DNA of 38,951 nt from Lysobacteraceae bacterium (GCA_031285265.1 JAITWM010000030.1:1-38951), one strand, 5' to 3'. Counted from the stretch's first letter, positions 8,219-18,619 are shown. The notes: generated by a model not told the origin, from the letters alone. A program made the numbers and translations.

Positions 8219-9097
8219 TCAAATGGCAGTATCGCCGAACGCTTTCGCCATTTCTCGATAGGCGTTGCGTTGCGCTTCAGTCATCGCCTGCGGTGCCACG
8301 ATTTCCAATTCCACGATCTGGTCGCCTGCGGGATCTCCAGGCAATCCTCGTCCGCGTAACCGCAACTTACGTCCTGCATCCGAATCCGCGGGAATCTTCA
8401 CATCCACCGCACCTCCCAGCGTCGGAATGCTCTGGGTAGCCCCTAAGGCCGCTTGCCAAGGCATCACTGGCAAAGTGTAGAGGATGTTACGACCATCCAC
8501 TTCGAACCGTGGATGAGATTGGTATTCGATTTCTAATAACAGATTACCGCCATTACTGCCTTGCCCGGTCAAGCGAATCACTTGGCCGACACGGATACCC
8601 TTCGGTATCCTCACTTCCAACTGTCGGCCATTGAGCGTGATCCGCACATGGCCTCCTTGATAAACCGTTTCCAGAGGCACGGCCAATTTGGCACGAGTAT
8701 CGCCTCGAGGCGGAGTTCCAGGCCGTGCGCTCCCACGCTGTTTGGTGAACAGGCTTTCGAAGAAATCACTGAATCCGGCGCCACCGGTCCCGGTACCGGC
8801 ATTGCCGAATATCTCATTGAAGTCGAATCCATACCCACCACCGAAATCCGGCGGAGGCCTGAATTCTTCCCCTGGCCGGTATCCTTGTGCCCGCAATTGA
8901 TCATAGGCTTTACGCTTTTGCGGATCACGCAATGCCTCGTAAGCCTCGTTAATCGCCTTGAATTTTTCTTCCGCGCCCGCTTCTTTGCTGACATCCGGAT
9001 GATACTTCCGCGCCAAACGTCGATAAGCAGTCTTGATTTCGGCATCGCCAGCACTCGGCTCTACCCCTAGAATCGCATAGTAGTCCTTGAATTCCAT
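8219..9097 (-). CDS. cbpA: Curved DNA-binding protein / type II J-domain co-chaperone
   Basis: A 292-residue DnaJ-family protein that stimulates DnaK ATPase. The J domain covers residues 1-70 with HPD at 33-35. A Gly/Phe-rich stretch at about 83-110 follows, then two beta-barrel peptide-binding domains (DTRAKLAVPLETVYQGG onward). The four CxxCxGxG zinc repeats of DnaJ are absent, which identifies the CbpA/DjlA-like class II organisation. The C-terminal part retains VDVKIPADSDAGRKLRLRG. It lies just downstream, on the same strand, of a small heat-shock gene but is separated from it by a terminator, so the two probably have separate transcripts. Confidence 0.93.
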   Translation of the reverse strand: MEFKDYYAILGVEPSAGDAEIKTAYRRLARKYHPDVSKEAGAEEKFKAINEAYEALRDPQKRKAYDQLRAQGYRPGEEFRPPPDFGGGYGFDFNEIFGNAGTGTGGAGFSDFFESLFTKQRGSARPGTPPRGDTRAKLAVPLETVYQGGHVRITLNGRQLEVRIPKGIRVGQVIRLTGQGSNGGNLLLEIEYQSHPRFEVDGRNILYTLPVMPWQAALGATQSIPTLGGAVDVKIPADSDAGRKLRLRGRGLPGDPAGDQIVELEIVAPQAMTEAQRNAYREMAKAFGDTAI

Positions 9098-9154
9098 CCC
9101 GGTTTCAATTGCCTCATTATCGGTGGGTCGAAAAATCTTAAGCTACTCTCCGCA

Positions 9155-9189
9155 TCAAAACGATGGCCCGTGACGAATTGCCACGGGCC
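9155..9189 (-). terminator. Rho-independent terminator after hsp20
   Basis: Read on the minus strand, GGCCCGTG (9189-9182) pairs with CACGGGCC (9172-9165) over an 8-bp stem, with a TTTT tract shortly after. It lies between the hsp20 stop (9273) and the cbpA start (9097). Confidence 0.65.
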
Positions 9190-9272
9190 AAGCATCCGGT
9201 TGGTCACCCTGTCGAAACTACCGGAAGGCGATCGGTACTCTGTTCACCCTGTCCGCACACTTGAAGATCAGG

Positions 9273-9719
9273 TCACTTCACTTCGATGCGCCGTGGGGTT
9301 GTTTCCGGCTTCTTCGGAATATCTATTCGCAAGACTCCATGCTTGCCAGAAGCAGTGATATGGTCGGGATCAGCGCTATCGGGTAAGGCAAACCGCCGGT
9401 AGAACACCCCATGCGTCCGTTCGACGCGAGAATAGCGATCATTTTCCTCGCTCTTCTCAGATTGCCGTTCGCCTTTCAGCGTCAAAATACCTTTATCCAT
9501 ATGAACTTCGATTTCTTTCGGATCGACGCCTGGAATATCGGCAAAAATCACGAAACGATCGTCCTCTTCCTTGATGTCCACCCGTGGCGCCCATTGACTG
9601 GTCACCACATTCGACTGATCGCCTTCAGCATCGCCGAGAAAACGATCGAATACTTGCTTGATTTCCGCTTCCAAACCACGCGGATTACTAGCCCAGGGAT
9701 GATAACGAACAATGCTCAT
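9273..9719 (-). CDS. Small heat-shock protein, Hsp20 / IbpA family
   Basis: A 148-residue alpha-crystallin-domain holdase that keeps unfolding proteins soluble until DnaK acts. MSIVRYHPWASN is a common N-terminus of proteobacterial Hsp20 proteins. The crystallin domain spans about 45-140 (APRVDIKEEDDRFVIFADIPGV) and contains the GVLRIDIPK strand, with the C-terminal IEVK. The start at 9719 is set by GAGGAGA about 8 nt upstream; a longer frame to 9806 lacks the family N-terminus. Being next to cbpA suggests a chaperone cluster. Confidence 0.93.
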   Translation of the reverse strand: MSIVRYHPWASNPRGLEAEIKQVFDRFLGDAEGDQSNVVTSQWAPRVDIKEEDDRFVIFADIPGVDPKEIEVHMDKGILTLKGERQSEKSEENDRYSRVERTHGVFYRRFALPDSADPDHITASGKHGVLRIDIPKKPETTPRRIEVK

Positions 9720-9778
9720 AGTGGGGGTCTCCTCATGAAATTGCGTCGGACACTGGCCGATGCCGTTGACACATCGGG

Positions 9779-9807
9779 AAATTAGGTCCATGCCACTAGT
9801 TTTCAAG
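9779..9807 (-). promoter_or_regulatory. Possible hsp20 promoter
   Basis: On the minus strand CTTGAA/TTGAAA (9807-9801) is followed after about 16 bp by TAATTT (9784-9779), about 60 nt before the hsp20 start. CTTGAA is also the sigma-32 -35 element, but the expected CCCCAT-type -10 is not at the right distance, so the sigma factor is uncertain. Confidence 0.35.
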
Positions 9808-10159
9808 CATTATCGAGATGCGTCTTCCCTCGCATTCATTATTCGTTTTTTTTTATCAAAATTATCAATACCCGAAGATAAAACAGCATCGAAAAGTAGC
9901 ATGATCGATACGCTTTCGATTGATATTATGGTGAATTACCATATTTTTTTCGGCATAGATCATCATATTGGTGATAATTACATCAATAATTCATGAATTC
10001 ATCACGCTGTAGAAAGGTAAGCCTGTTTGTTTTTAGTGATCTCGCCAACTGATGCGGGATGGTGCGCAGCGGTGAACCAAGTGAGCGTTTCAACTTCCCA
10101 ATATCGCCGAATCTGCCTACGTGTTTCTATATCTGTATCAAGTTCTCGGCCATTTTGCT
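9808..10159. other. AT-rich intergenic island with several dyads
   Basis: No gene seen. From 9820 to 10015 the sequence is markedly AT-rich. It holds ATCGAAA (9888-9894) with TTTCGAT (9914-9920), TATGGT-gaatt-ACCATA (9927-9943) followed by seven T, and TGAT/ATCA and AATTCATG repeats further on. It lies downstream of pbpC and upstream of the hsp20 promoter, so it may hold regulatory sites for the latter or be a silencer-type region. Confidence 0.4.
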
Positions 10160-12523
10160 TCACGGTAACACGCGAAACGCTACCTGCGTCCAGGCGCCGC
10201 TATCGGCCAATGCTGTCAACGTATGGTCTCCAGCTACTGCAAAGTCATGGACAAAAAACCGGTTGCCTTGCGTTTCGGCAATCCACCGGCCATTCAACAA
10301 CCACTGCACCCGCCTGGAAGTCCCCAACGCGCGTATCTGCAATCGCAGGCTGTGTTCATTGCCCGGTGCCGCCGCCAATGTGGTTCGATCCTGGATACCT
10401 TCGATATGCAATGTCTCGACTACCTCGCGACCATCCGGCGCACAGTCCGGCGCCAAAGCAGGCAATGTGGACGCCTTGCGCGTCGCAAGTGGTAACCAAG
10501 GCGAGAGCAATGCCGGCCATCGGGCGATCTCTGCCTCTTTAGTCTGATGCGCCTCCTTGCATTCAGCGGACAAACGCTGCCCCGTCTGCGCATCGATCAA
10601 AAATTTTTCGCGTCCCGCTCCCCAGAGCCGGGCATCACGTTCGGCAAAGGTTGGCGGAACCGAATTTTCCAATATCCAAGCGGTAAAACGACGCTGACAG
10701 AGCGTAGAAGGCGTCTGCTCGGCGGCAATGCCTAATGGCCAGCAGATCTCCGTTTCGGCCACACTGGCCGGGCGCGGTCTCGGCGCCGCATCATCGGGAG
10801 CGTACGGCAAACTATCGATGACCTCGAACAACAACGGTAATGCCGTCACCGCACCGTACTGTCCTGGCAGCGGAGTGCCATCCGGACGTCCCACCCATAC
10901 CCCGACGGTATGCCGGCGTGTGCCGCCAATGGCCCAAGCATCGCGAAAACCAAAGCTGGTGCCGGTTTTCCAGGCAACTCGGGGACGAGTCCCTGTATTG
11001 AATGTTCCCGCACTGTATCCAGGCCGGGGATTGGCTTCCAGAATCTCGCGCACGATCCAGGCGGCACCCGGCGACATCATGCGTCGCTCGATCAATGCCG
11101 CATCCGCAGTGTATCGCACGTGCCCGGCAACACCCTCACGGTTGAATGCGGCGAATGCTCCCACCAAATCTTCCAATCGCGCACCGGTACCTCCCAGGAT
11201 CAGTGCCAAATTGGGCCTCACGCCGCGCGGAAAACGCAAATCGATGCCGCCATTGGATAACCGCGCCGCAAATCGTGCCGAACCCACTCGATCCAATAAA
11301 TCAACCGATGGGACATTCAATGATGAACGCAATGCCATCGCCGCAGAAACCGGGCCGTTGAAAGAAGTATCGAAATTGCCCGGACGATAACCGCCGAAAT
11401 TCTGCGGCGCGTCCACTAATAGACTTTCCGAATGAATCAGGCCGTCATCCAATGCCATCGCATAAAGAAACGGCTTGAGCGTGGAGCCGGGGGAACGCCA
11501 AGCGCGCACCATATCGACATGTCCCAATCTTTCGTTGTCGGCAAATTCGACCGAACCGACATAGGCGCGCGCTTCCATCGTGGCATTGTCCACGACCAGC
11601 AATGCGGCGGAAGTGCGTGGCGGAAGCTGGGAAAAATAGCCGCTGACGCGGCTTTCTAGTGCTCGCTGCAAATTCGTGTCGATGGTCGATACGATTCGAT
11701 CGGCACGCGAAGCCGACTGTCGCAGGCGTTCAGCAAGCAAGGCGGCATGCAACGGCGATTGCAACGAACGCGCTACGACCGGCTCGATTTTCGCATCCTC
11801 TACTTCCTCGGGCGACCACACTCCCAGAGCGGCCATGCGCTCAAGCACCTTGTCACGTGCCAGACGCGCCGCTTCGGGATGCCGATCGGGACGCCGTCGG
11901 CTGGGGGATTGCGGCAGTACTGCCAGCAAAGCCGCTTCCGCTTGAGACAATTGCGATGCCGGCTTGCCCAGATACGCCCAACTGGCCGCTTCGACGCCCT
12001 CAATAGTGCCGCCGAACGGTGCGCGTTCGAGATAGAGTGTCAGAATCTGCCGCTTGGACAGATGTACCTCCAATTGCAACGCTCGCAGAAGCTGTCGCGT
12101 TTTCCCCCATAACGAACGTGAGTCACCATCCTCGAGGATGCGTGCAACCTGCATGGTCAGCGTTGACCCTCCGGAAACGATGCGGCCTGAAAGCAGCCAT
12201 TGCTTGCCGGCTCTCGCCATTGCCACCGGATTGATCCCCGGATGTCGCCAGAACCAACGATCCTCGTAATTCAGAAGCGCCTGCAAATACAGCGGCGAAA
12301 CGCTGTCGGGCGTGGCGGGATAACGCCAAACACCTTCGGCATCGGCAAAAGCACGCAACGGCGTGCCATCCTTGGCAACCACGACCGTGGCGGTCTGGCT
12401 AGCCCGAGGCAGCGGCGGCGGAAACGAAATATCCAGCAGCAACAGGACCGACAGCAAGGCAGCCAATCCCCAACGTGCCGCTATCAGCCCGATCCGGACA
12501 AACTTCCGTCCCTGCGGCGACAT
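10160..12523 (-). CDS. pbpC: Penicillin-binding protein 1C
   Basis: A 787-residue bifunctional class A PBP that polymerises and cross-links peptidoglycan in the periplasm. A signal-anchor helix covers residues 15-33. The glycosyltransferase domain shows Glu87 in NYEDRWFWRHPG and GGSTLTMQ at 118-125. The transpeptidase domain shows SPGSTLK with Ser347 and Lys350, SLN at 401-403 and KTGT at 519-522. A C-terminal BiPBP_C immunoglobulin-like domain (about 690-787) is typical of PBP1C. All catalytic residues are intact. The alpha-2-macroglobulin gene (yfhM) that often accompanies pbpC is not present here. The acyl-CoA dehydrogenase gene ends 59 bp upstream on the same strand. Confidence 0.96.
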   Translation of the reverse strand: MSPQGRKFVRIGLIAARWGLAALLSVLLLLDISFPPPLPRASQTATVVVAKDGTPLRAFADAEGVWRYPATPDSVSPLYLQALLNYEDRWFWRHPGINPVAMARAGKQWLLSGRIVSGGSTLTMQVARILEDGDSRSLWGKTRQLLRALQLEVHLSKRQILTLYLERAPFGGTIEGVEAASWAYLGKPASQLSQAEAALLAVLPQSPSRRRPDRHPEAARLARDKVLERMAALGVWSPEEVEDAKIEPVVARSLQSPLHAALLAERLRQSASRADRIVSTIDTNLQRALESRVSGYFSQLPPRTSAALLVVDNATMEARAYVGSVEFADNERLGHVDMVRAWRSPGSTLKPFLYAMALDDGLIHSESLLVDAPQNFGGYRPGNFDTSFNGPVSAAMALRSSLNVPSVDLLDRVGSARFAARLSNGGIDLRFPRGVRPNLALILGGTGARLEDLVGAFAAFNREGVAGHVRYTADAALIERRMMSPGAAWIVREILEANPRPGYSAGTFNTGTRPRVAWKTGTSFGFRDAWAIGGTRRHTVGVWVGRPDGTPLPGQYGAVTALPLLFEVIDSLPYAPDDAAPRPRPASVAETEICWPLGIAAEQTPSTLCQRRFTAWILENSVPPTFAERDARLWGAGREKFLIDAQTGQRLSAECKEAHQTKEAEIARWPALLSPWLPLATRKASTLPALAPDCAPDGREVVETLHIEGIQDRTTLAAAPGNEHSLRLQIRALGTSRRVQWLLNGRWIAETQGNRFFVHDFAVAGDHTLTALADSGAWTQVAFRVLP

Positions 12524-12582
12524 GTGCCCCCCTCAAATGACCCCTTCCTGCGCATTATCCCGCATCGAAGAAATACGTAGTA

Positions 12583-13731
12583 CTAACGAATTCCGGTCTC
12601 GTTACGAGCAATAACCAATCGTTGAATTTCACTGGTGCCTTCATAGATTTCCGTGATCTTGGCATCGCGAAAATAGCGCTCCAACGGCATTTCCTTCGAA
12701 TACCCCATTCCGGCATGGATCTGCACGGCCTGATGGGCGATCCACATGGCGGCTTCGGATGCGGTCAGTTTGGCCATCGAGGCTTCGGTGGTGAAACGCT
12801 GCCCCTGCCCTTTCAGCCAGGCCGCACGCAACGTCAGCAATGTCGCGGCATCCAGCTTGCATTTCATATCGGCGATCTTCGCCTGGGTCATCTGAAAAGC
12901 GCCAATCGGCTGCCCAAACGCCTTGCGCTCCTTCACATAGGCCAATGTCGCTTCGTAGGCGGCACGCGCCAAACCGACCGCCTGAGAGGCAATGCCGATA
13001 CGTCCGGTATCCAGCACGCTCATCGCTGTCTTGAAGCCATCCCCCTCCTTCCCCAAGACTTCATCCGGTTGCACTACATAATCGGCAAATTCGATCTCAC
13101 ACGTGGCAGAAGCGCGGATGCCCAGCTTCGGCTCGGTCTTGCCGCGGTGGAAACCCGGGCGGCCGGTATCGATCATGAATGCGGTAATACCGCGCGATCC
13201 TTTCTCCGGCTCACTCATCGCGAACAAAACGATGTATTTGGCCACCGGTCCGGAGGTGATCCAGCTTTTCTTGCCATTGATGATAAAACTGCCATCGGTC
13301 TGCCTGACGGCGCGGCAACGCATCGCGGTCGCGTCCGACCCTGATTGCGGTTCGGTCAGCGCGAACGCACCGATCGCACTACCCTCGGCAATCGCACGCA
13401 CGTATTTCTGCTTCTGCGCTTCTGTGCCGTTTTTCAAAATTCCGCTACAGAACAATGAATTGTTGACTGACATGATGGTCGAATGTGCAGCATCGCCGGC
13501 TGCCACCTCGATCATCGCAAGAACATAAGCGATCGGATCCATGCCGGCACCTCCGTATTCCAAAGGCACCTCGATTCCCATCAGACCGTTCTCACCGAGC
13601 AAACGGATATTTTCCAGCGGAAATTCTCCGGTTCTGTCGAAATGCTCGGCACTGGGAGCGATCTTCTCCCGTGCGATGCGCCTGGCCACGTCCTGAATCA
13701 TCAATTGCTCTTCGGTAAAACTGAAGTCCAT
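12583..13731 (-). CDS. Acyl-CoA dehydrogenase
   Basis: A 382-residue FAD-dependent acyl-CoA dehydrogenase that introduces the alpha-beta double bond in fatty acid or branched-chain acyl-CoA oxidation, passing electrons to ETF. Family signatures are FALTEPQSGSDA (about 123-134), WITSGP with the flavin contacts, and the C-terminal IYEGTSEIQRL, where Glu364 is the expected catalytic base of the short/medium-chain class. GGGAGG lies upstream of the ATG. No beta-oxidation partner is adjacent, so chain length and pathway cannot be fixed; short-chain or isobutyryl/2-methylbutyryl-CoA substrates are the likeliest by general resemblance. Confidence 0.93.
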   Translation of the reverse strand: MDFSFTEEQLMIQDVARRIAREKIAPSAEHFDRTGEFPLENIRLLGENGLMGIEVPLEYGGAGMDPIAYVLAMIEVAAGDAAHSTIMSVNNSLFCSGILKNGTEAQKQKYVRAIAEGSAIGAFALTEPQSGSDATAMRCRAVRQTDGSFIINGKKSWITSGPVAKYIVLFAMSEPEKGSRGITAFMIDTGRPGFHRGKTEPKLGIRASATCEIEFADYVVQPDEVLGKEGDGFKTAMSVLDTGRIGIASQAVGLARAAYEATLAYVKERKAFGQPIGAFQMTQAKIADMKCKLDAATLLTLRAAWLKGQGQRFTTEASMAKLTASEAAMWIAHQAVQIHAGMGYSKEMPLERYFRDAKITEIYEGTSEIQRLVIARNETGIR

Positions 13732-13802
13732 GGCAAAGCCTCCCGATGTCTTTTATGGAACAAGGAATTGTACTCGTGGCCCGTTCATTGACGTATGACG
13801 GC

Positions 13803-13842
13803 TTGACCCGGCTTGGACCGGACATCAGAATATCTCTATATC
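13803..13842 (+). promoter_or_regulatory. Probable promoter of the regulator-metH operon
   Basis: TTGACC at 13803-13808 and TTGGAC at 13813-13818 are candidate -35 boxes. CAGAAT (13826-13831) at 17 bp from the first, or TATATC (13837-13842) at 18 bp from the second, could be the -10. In either case the palindrome at 13829-13858 overlaps the -10 or start region, as expected for a repressor site. Confidence 0.4.
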
Positions 13843-13858
13843 GCGATATGAAGATATT
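13829..13858. promoter_or_regulatory. 30-bp palindromic operator, likely SahR-type, ahead of the metH operon
   Basis: Two 15-bp half-sites, AATATCTCTATATCG and the inverse of AATATCTTCATATCG, meet at a CG|CG centre between 13843 and 13844. They differ at only two positions. The site ends 3 nt before the ATG of the ArsR-family regulator, so binding would autorepress the regulator and the two methionine synthase genes behind it. ArsR-family proteins bind such AT-rich dyads. Confidence 0.75.
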
Positions 13859-13861
13859 TGG

Positions 13862-14791
13862 ATGGATCTGGAAGACTGGTCGACACAACTGAAGGTATTC
13901 GCCGATGCAACCCGGGTGCGCCTGCTGGCGCTGCTGGAACATGAGGAGTTGACGGTTGCCGAACTGTCAGCGGTAACCCGTCTGGCGCAACCTCGTGTCT
14001 CCACGCATTTGGCCAAACTCAAGGAAGCCGGCCTGGTCCGGGATCGACGTGCAGGCGTGTCAGCCTATTATCGTTTCGACGAGTCGGGGTTGGAACCTGC
14101 GCAACGCACGCTATGGCAGACGTTGCGTCAGGGCAGCAACGATCCGTTACTGCGGCAGGATGCCGAACGGTTGCCCGAAGTACTGAACAGTCGTGCGACC
14201 GTCCAGAACTGGGCCGATACCGTCGCCGGAGACATGGAAAGGCATTATTCGCCAGGTCGCACTTGGGAAGCCATGGCTCGCAGCGCATTGCCACTGATGG
14301 AGACCGGCGATGTTCTGGACATCGCCTCTGGCGACGGTGTTCTGGCGGAGTTGCTGGCGCCACATGCACGCCGTTACGTTTGTATCGACACCAGCGCGCG
14401 CGTGGTGGCCGCCGCCAGCGAACGCTTGCGCAAGCAGTCCAATGTAGAAGTCCATGAAGGCGACATGCATACCCTGCCATTCGATCAGGACAGCTTCGAT
14501 CTGGTTGTTCTAATGCATGCCTTGACGTATTCCACCTCACCCGCCCTGGCAGTCAGTGAAGCAGTCCGAGTCTTGCGCCGTGGCGGTCGTCTGCTGCTGA
14601 CCAGTCTGGCCCGCCACGAGCATCGCTCGGTGGTCGAAACCTATGGTCATGTCAATTTGGGGTTTACCGGAAAAGAGTTGTGCCGATTCGTGGAAAAATC
14701 AGGACTTGAAGTCACCAATCTGGAAACCGTCACCCGCGAACGGCGTCCGCCGCATTTCGAAGTCATCTCGCTGATCGGGTATAAACCATGA
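13862..14791 (+). CDS. ArsR-family regulator fused to SAM-dependent methyltransferase domain (SahR-like)
   Basis: Residues 1-90 are an ArsR-type winged helix ([23 protein letters not shown] fold, [19 protein letters not shown] recognition region, [12 protein letters not shown] wing). No metal-binding Cys pair is visible. Residues 120-309 are a class I methyltransferase fold with motif [10 protein letters not shown] and [10 protein letters not shown]. The architecture and the position ahead of metH match SahR, a regulator known from comparative genomics of proteobacteria that senses S-adenosylhomocysteine and controls the methionine cycle. The domain may bind SAH as ligand rather than catalyse. 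The gene overlaps metH by ATGA. A true methyltransferase activity is not excluded. Confidence 0.85.
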   Translation: MDLEDWSTQLKVFADATRVRLLALLEHEELTVAELSAVTRLAQPRVSTHLAKLKEAGLVRDRRAGVSAYYRFDESGLEPAQRTLWQTLRQGSNDPLLRQDAERLPEVLNSRATVQNWADTVAGDMERHYSPGRTWEAMARSALPLMETGDVLDIASGDGVLAELLAPHARRYVCIDTSARVVAAASERLRKQSNVEVHEGDMHTLPFDQDSFDLVVLMHALTYSTSPALAVSEAVRVLRRGGRLLLTSLARHEHRSVVETYGHVNLGFTGKELCRFVEKSGLEVTNLETVTRERRPPHFEVISLIGYKP

Positions 14792-15882
14792 ATACTACTC
14801 TTCCCTGGTTGGAGCCAGCACGCGTCAATGCATTGCTGAGCGCGCTGGACACGCGCATCCTGGTGCTCGATGGCGCGATGGGGACGATGATTCAAGGTCA
14901 TGCATTGACCGAATCCGATTATCGCGGGGAACGCTTTGCCGGAGGATACGATCGTGAACGTGCGCATGCGCACGGACCGCAATGCACGCATGACCTGAAA
15001 GGCGACAACGATCTATTGTCGTTGACCCATCCCGAAATTATCGCCAGCATCCATATGGCTTACCTCGAAGCGGGTGCAGACCTGATCGAAACCAATACGT
15101 TCAACGCTAACCGCATCAGCCAGGCCGATTACCATCTGGAACATTTGGCTCGGGAACTCAATGTCGCAAGTGCGCATATCGCCCGCGCCTGTTGCGATGC
15201 GGTCAGCGCCAGAACTCCGGACAAACCGCGTTTTGTAGTAGGGGTGCTGGGGCCCACCGGCCGCACCGCTTCGATCAGTCCGGATGTCAACGATCCGGGA
15301 TTTCGCAACATCGATTTCGATGGTCTACGTACCATCTACCGTGAAGCCGCCGATGGTCTGATTGAAGGTGGTGCCGATATCCTGATGATCGAAACCATTT
15401 TCGACACACTCAACGCCAAAGCCGCGTTGTATGCCATAGAAGAAACGTTCGATGCACGCGGCGGGCGCTTGCCGATCATAATCTCCGGCACTATTACCGA
15501 TGCATCCGGTCGTACCCTGTCCGGACAGACCGCCGAAGCGTTCCACAACTCGCTGACGCATGTGAGGCCGCTGGCTATCGGGTTGAATTGCGCGCTCGGC
15601 GCTGACGAGCTGCGTCCGCATGTGGAAACGCTGGCACGGATCGCGGACTGTCATGTCAGCGCCCATCCCAACGCCGGTCTGCCAAACGCTTTCGGCGAGT
15701 ATGAGCAGACACCGGAAGAAATGGCGGCAATCCTGAAAGAGTTTGCAGAATCAGGCTTGCTCAATATCGTCGGCGGTTGCTGCGGCACTACTCCAGAACA
15801 TATCCGGGCGATCGCCGCATCCGTTCAAGGCGCTTCGCCGCGCACATTGTCCACAACGAACTCCGTTTCAGACGCCGCATGA
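14788..15882 (+). CDS. metH: Methionine synthase, homocysteine-binding module (split MetH, part 1)
   Basis: A 364-residue betaine/homocysteine S-methyltransferase-type barrel corresponding to the first domain of cobalamin-dependent methionine synthase. It begins with the expected [14 protein letters not shown], contains [15 protein letters not shown], and has the three zinc-ligand cysteines in [11 protein letters not shown] and [12 protein letters not shown]. The protein stops cleanly after this domain and the remaining domains follow in a second gene 28 bp later. No frameshift links the two: the first frame ends in a natural C-terminus and the second has its own start. This two-gene arrangement is known in Xanthomonadaceae. 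Confidence 0.95.
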   Translation: MNTTLPWLEPARVNALLSALDTRILVLDGAMGTMIQGHALTESDYRGERFAGGYDRERAHAHGPQCTHDLKGDNDLLSLTHPEIIASIHMAYLEAGADLIETNTFNANRISQADYHLEHLARELNVASAHIARACCDAVSARTPDKPRFVVGVLGPTGRTASISPDVNDPGFRNIDFDGLRTIYREAADGLIEGGADILMIETIFDTLNAKAALYAIEETFDARGGRLPIIISGTITDASGRTLSGQTAEAFHNSLTHVRPLAIGLNCALGADELRPHVETLARIADCHVSAHPNAGLPNAFGEYEQTPEEMAAILKEFAESGLLNIVGGCCGTTPEHIRAIAASVQGASPRTLSTTNSVSDAA

Positions 15883-15910
15883 TTAACCTTCATCGGCAAC
15901 TGCCATTTTT

Positions 15911-18619
15911 ATGACTTCCCCTATGCCTTCGATCCGTTTTACCCGCCTGTCCGGTCTGGAACCGTTGTCGATCACGCCGGATCTGTTGTTCGTCAACATC
16001 GGTGAACGCACCAATGTCACCGGCAGTGCGCAGTTCCGCAAGTTAATCAAGGAGGAACGCTACGATGAAGCGGTCGAAGTGGCGCGGCAACAGGTTGCCA
16101 ATGGCGCCCAGATTCTCGACGTCAACATGGACGAAGGGTTGATCGACTCTGAGAAAGCGATGACCCGTTTTTTGAATCTGATCGCTTCCGAACCGGATAT
16201 CGCCCGGATTCCAGTAATGGTGGACTCGTCCAAATGGAGCGTGATCGAGGCCGGGCTCAAATGCCTGCAAGGTAAAGGCGTCGTCAATTCGATTTCGTTG
16301 AAAGAAGGCGAGCAGAGCTTCATCGAGCAGGCGCGTAAGGTGCAACGCTACGGCGCAGCGGCCGTGGTCATGGCATTCGACGAGACCGGCCAAGCCGATA
16401 CTTGCGATCGCAAGGTAGAGATATGCACGCGCGCCTATCGAATTCTGACCGAAGTCGTCGGCTTCCCGCCCGAGGACATTATTTTCGATCCGAATGTCTT
16501 CGCCATCGCCACCGGCATCGATGAGCACAACAACTATGCGGTGGACTTCATCGAGGCCACTCGCATCATCAAGCGGACGCTACCGTATTGCCATGTATCC
16601 GGCGGTGTTTCCAATGTCTCGTTCTCCTTCCGCGGCAATGAAGCCGTGCGTCAGGCGATTCACTCGGTATTCCTTTATCACGCGATTCACGCTGGCATGG
16701 ACATGGGTATCGTCAATGCCGGCGCGATGCCGATTTATGATGAGCTGGAACCGGAATTGCGCGAGCGGGTCGAAGATGCGGTACTCAACCGACGCACGGA
16801 TGCCACCGAGCGGCTGCTGGAAATCGCCGACCGCTATAAAGGGAAGAAAAACGAAGGCAAGACCGAAGACCTGCTCTGGCGCGATAAGCCGGTACAAGAA
16901 CGACTGACGCACGCATTGGTACACGGTATCGATGCTTGGATCGACCAAGATACCGAAGAGGCTCGTCTTCAAGTCTCGCGCCCGCTGGAAGTCATCGAAG
17001 GCCCACTGATGAACGGCATGAATGCCGTCGGCGATTTGTTCGGAGCGGGAAAAATGTTCCTGCCGCAAGTGGTCAAATCCGCACGTGTGATGAAAAAAGC
17101 GGTCGCCTATCTGTTGCCATTCATCGAAGAAGAAAAACGACGCAGCGGCGACACTGCAACATCCAATGGAAAAATCGTCATCGCCACTGTCAAAGGCGAT
17201 GTTCATGATATCGGCAAGAACATCGTCGGCGTCGTACTGGCCTGCAACAATTTCGACGTCATCGACCTGGGCGTCATGGTGCCGGCACAGAAGATTCTCG
17301 ATGCGGCGCGCGCCGAGAACGCCGACATCATCGGCTTGTCCGGGTTGATCACGCCCTCATTGGAGGAAATGACCTACATCGCCAAGGAACTGCAACGCCA
17401 AGGATTCTCCGTGCCATTGATGATTGGCGGCGCTACCACATCACGCGCGCATACGGCATTGAAGATCGATCCGCACTACGACGCACCGACCATTTGGGTC
17501 AAGGATGCGTCGCGCTCGGTCAATGTCGCACAGTCGTTGATCTCCAAAGATCTCCGCGAAACGTTCGTCGCCGCCAATAGCGCCGATTATGCGGAAATCC
17601 GTACCCGTCACCATAACCGTGGCGACGCCAAACGGCTGGTATCGCTGAGCAAGGCGCGCGCGCAACGGTTCGATGGCGACTGGACGCACTATACGCCTCC
17701 AGTCCCGCGAGTCCCTGGACTGACAGTGTTCGAAGACTATCCACTGACCGAACTTGTTAAGTTCATCGATTGGACGCCTTTTTTTCAGGCATGGGAATTG
17801 GGCGGCCGTTTCCCCGCGATTCTCGACGATCCACACGTCGGCCAACAGGCAGGCGATCTGTATCGAGACGCACGCGCGATGTTGCACACGGTCATTACCG
17901 AAAACTGGTTGCGGGCCAAAGCGGTACTTGGACTATGGCCGGCCCATAGCGTCGGTGACGATGTGATGGTTATGCCCGATCTATCCGGCGAACACGAACG
18001 AACGCGCTTGCACTTTCTGCGCCAACAGGTGGACAAACCCGCCGAACGGCCGGACTTCTGTCTGGCCGATTTCATTGCACCGCAAGATTCGGGAAAACGT
18101 GACTGGATCGGCGCTTTCGCCGTTACCGCCGGTATCGGTATCGAAACGCATATCGCCCGTTTCGAGGCCGCGTATGACGATTACAACGCCATCTTGCTCA
18201 AGTCCCTGGCTGATCGTTTGGCCGAAGCATTCGCGGAACATCTGCATCAACGGGTCCGCCGCGAATTTTGGGGTTACGCCGCAGACGAAGCCTTGAACAA
18301 CGAAGACCTGATCAATGAAAAGTATCAAGGCATCCGCCCGGCCCCCGGCTATCCTGCTTGCCCGGACCACAGCGAGAAAGCCGTGTTGTTCCGGCTCCTA
18401 AACGCGGAAGAACATGCCGGAATGCAATTGACGGAAAGCTTCGCGATGCTGCCCACTGCCGCCGTTTGCGGATATTACTTCAGTCATCCGCGCAGCCAAT
18501 ATTTCGTCGTCGGCCGGCTCTCCAAAGAACAAATCCAAGACTATGCCAAGCGCAAAGGCGTTGACGTCGCTCAAGCCGAGCGCTGGCTGGCCTCCAACTT
18601 GGATTACGACCCCGAATGA
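15911..18619 (+). CDS. metH: Methionine synthase, folate/cobalamin/activation modules (split MetH, part 2)
   Basis: A 902-residue protein carrying the rest of MetH. In order: pterin-binding barrel ([16 protein letters not shown] near residue 28, NVDE-type MDEG), the helical cap domain (about 330-410), the cobalamin-binding Rossmann domain with DVHDIGKN where His432 is the lower cobalt ligand, and the AdoMet-binding reactivation domain (about 580-902) with [15 protein letters not shown]. It methylates homocysteine bound by the partner protein. No good ribosome-binding site precedes the ATG at 15911; a second in-frame ATG at 15923 gives MPSIRF. Translation is probably coupled to the preceding gene. 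The stop codon lies at the edge of a MITE-like insertion. Confidence 0.95.
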   Translation: MTSPMPSIRFTRLSGLEPLSITPDLLFVNIGERTNVTGSAQFRKLIKEERYDEAVEVARQQVANGAQILDVNMDEGLIDSEKAMTRFLNLIASEPDIARIPVMVDSSKWSVIEAGLKCLQGKGVVNSISLKEGEQSFIEQARKVQRYGAAAVVMAFDETGQADTCDRKVEICTRAYRILTEVVGFPPEDIIFDPNVFAIATGIDEHNNYAVDFIEATRIIKRTLPYCHVSGGVSNVSFSFRGNEAVRQAIHSVFLYHAIHAGMDMGIVNAGAMPIYDELEPELRERVEDAVLNRRTDATERLLEIADRYKGKKNEGKTEDLLWRDKPVQERLTHALVHGIDAWIDQDTEEARLQVSRPLEVIEGPLMNGMNAVGDLFGAGKMFLPQVVKSARVMKKAVAYLLPFIEEEKRRSGDTATSNGKIVIATVKGDVHDIGKNIVGVVLACNNFDVIDLGVMVPAQKILDAARAENADIIGLSGLITPSLEEMTYIAKELQRQGFSVPLMIGGATTSRAHTALKIDPHYDAPTIWVKDASRSVNVAQSLISKDLRETFVAANSADYAEIRTRHHNRGDAKRLVSLSKARAQRFDGDWTHYTPPVPRVPGLTVFEDYPLTELVKFIDWTPFFQAWELGGRFPAILDDPHVGQQAGDLYRDARAMLHTVITENWLRAKAVLGLWPAHSVGDDVMVMPDLSGEHERTRLHFLRQQVDKPAERPDFCLADFIAPQDSGKRDWIGAFAVTAGIGIETHIARFEAAYDDYNAILLKSLADRLAEAFAEHLHQRVRREFWGYAADEALNNEDLINEKYQGIRPAPGYPACPDHSEKAVLFRLLNAEEHAGMQLTESFAMLPTAAVCGYYFSHPRSQYFVVGRLSKEQIQDYAKRKGVDVAQAERWLASNLDYDPE

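Noticed and set aside
9927..9950. TATGGT/ACCATA hairpin with seven T as a plus-strand terminator
   Set aside because: No plus-strand gene lies upstream and the stem is short and AT-rich, so a terminator role is unlikely.
14788..18619. Split metH as a frameshift artefact
   Set aside because: The first protein ends naturally after the zinc-binding domain and the second has its own start 28 bp later in a domain linker; the two-gene form is known in Xanthomonadaceae.
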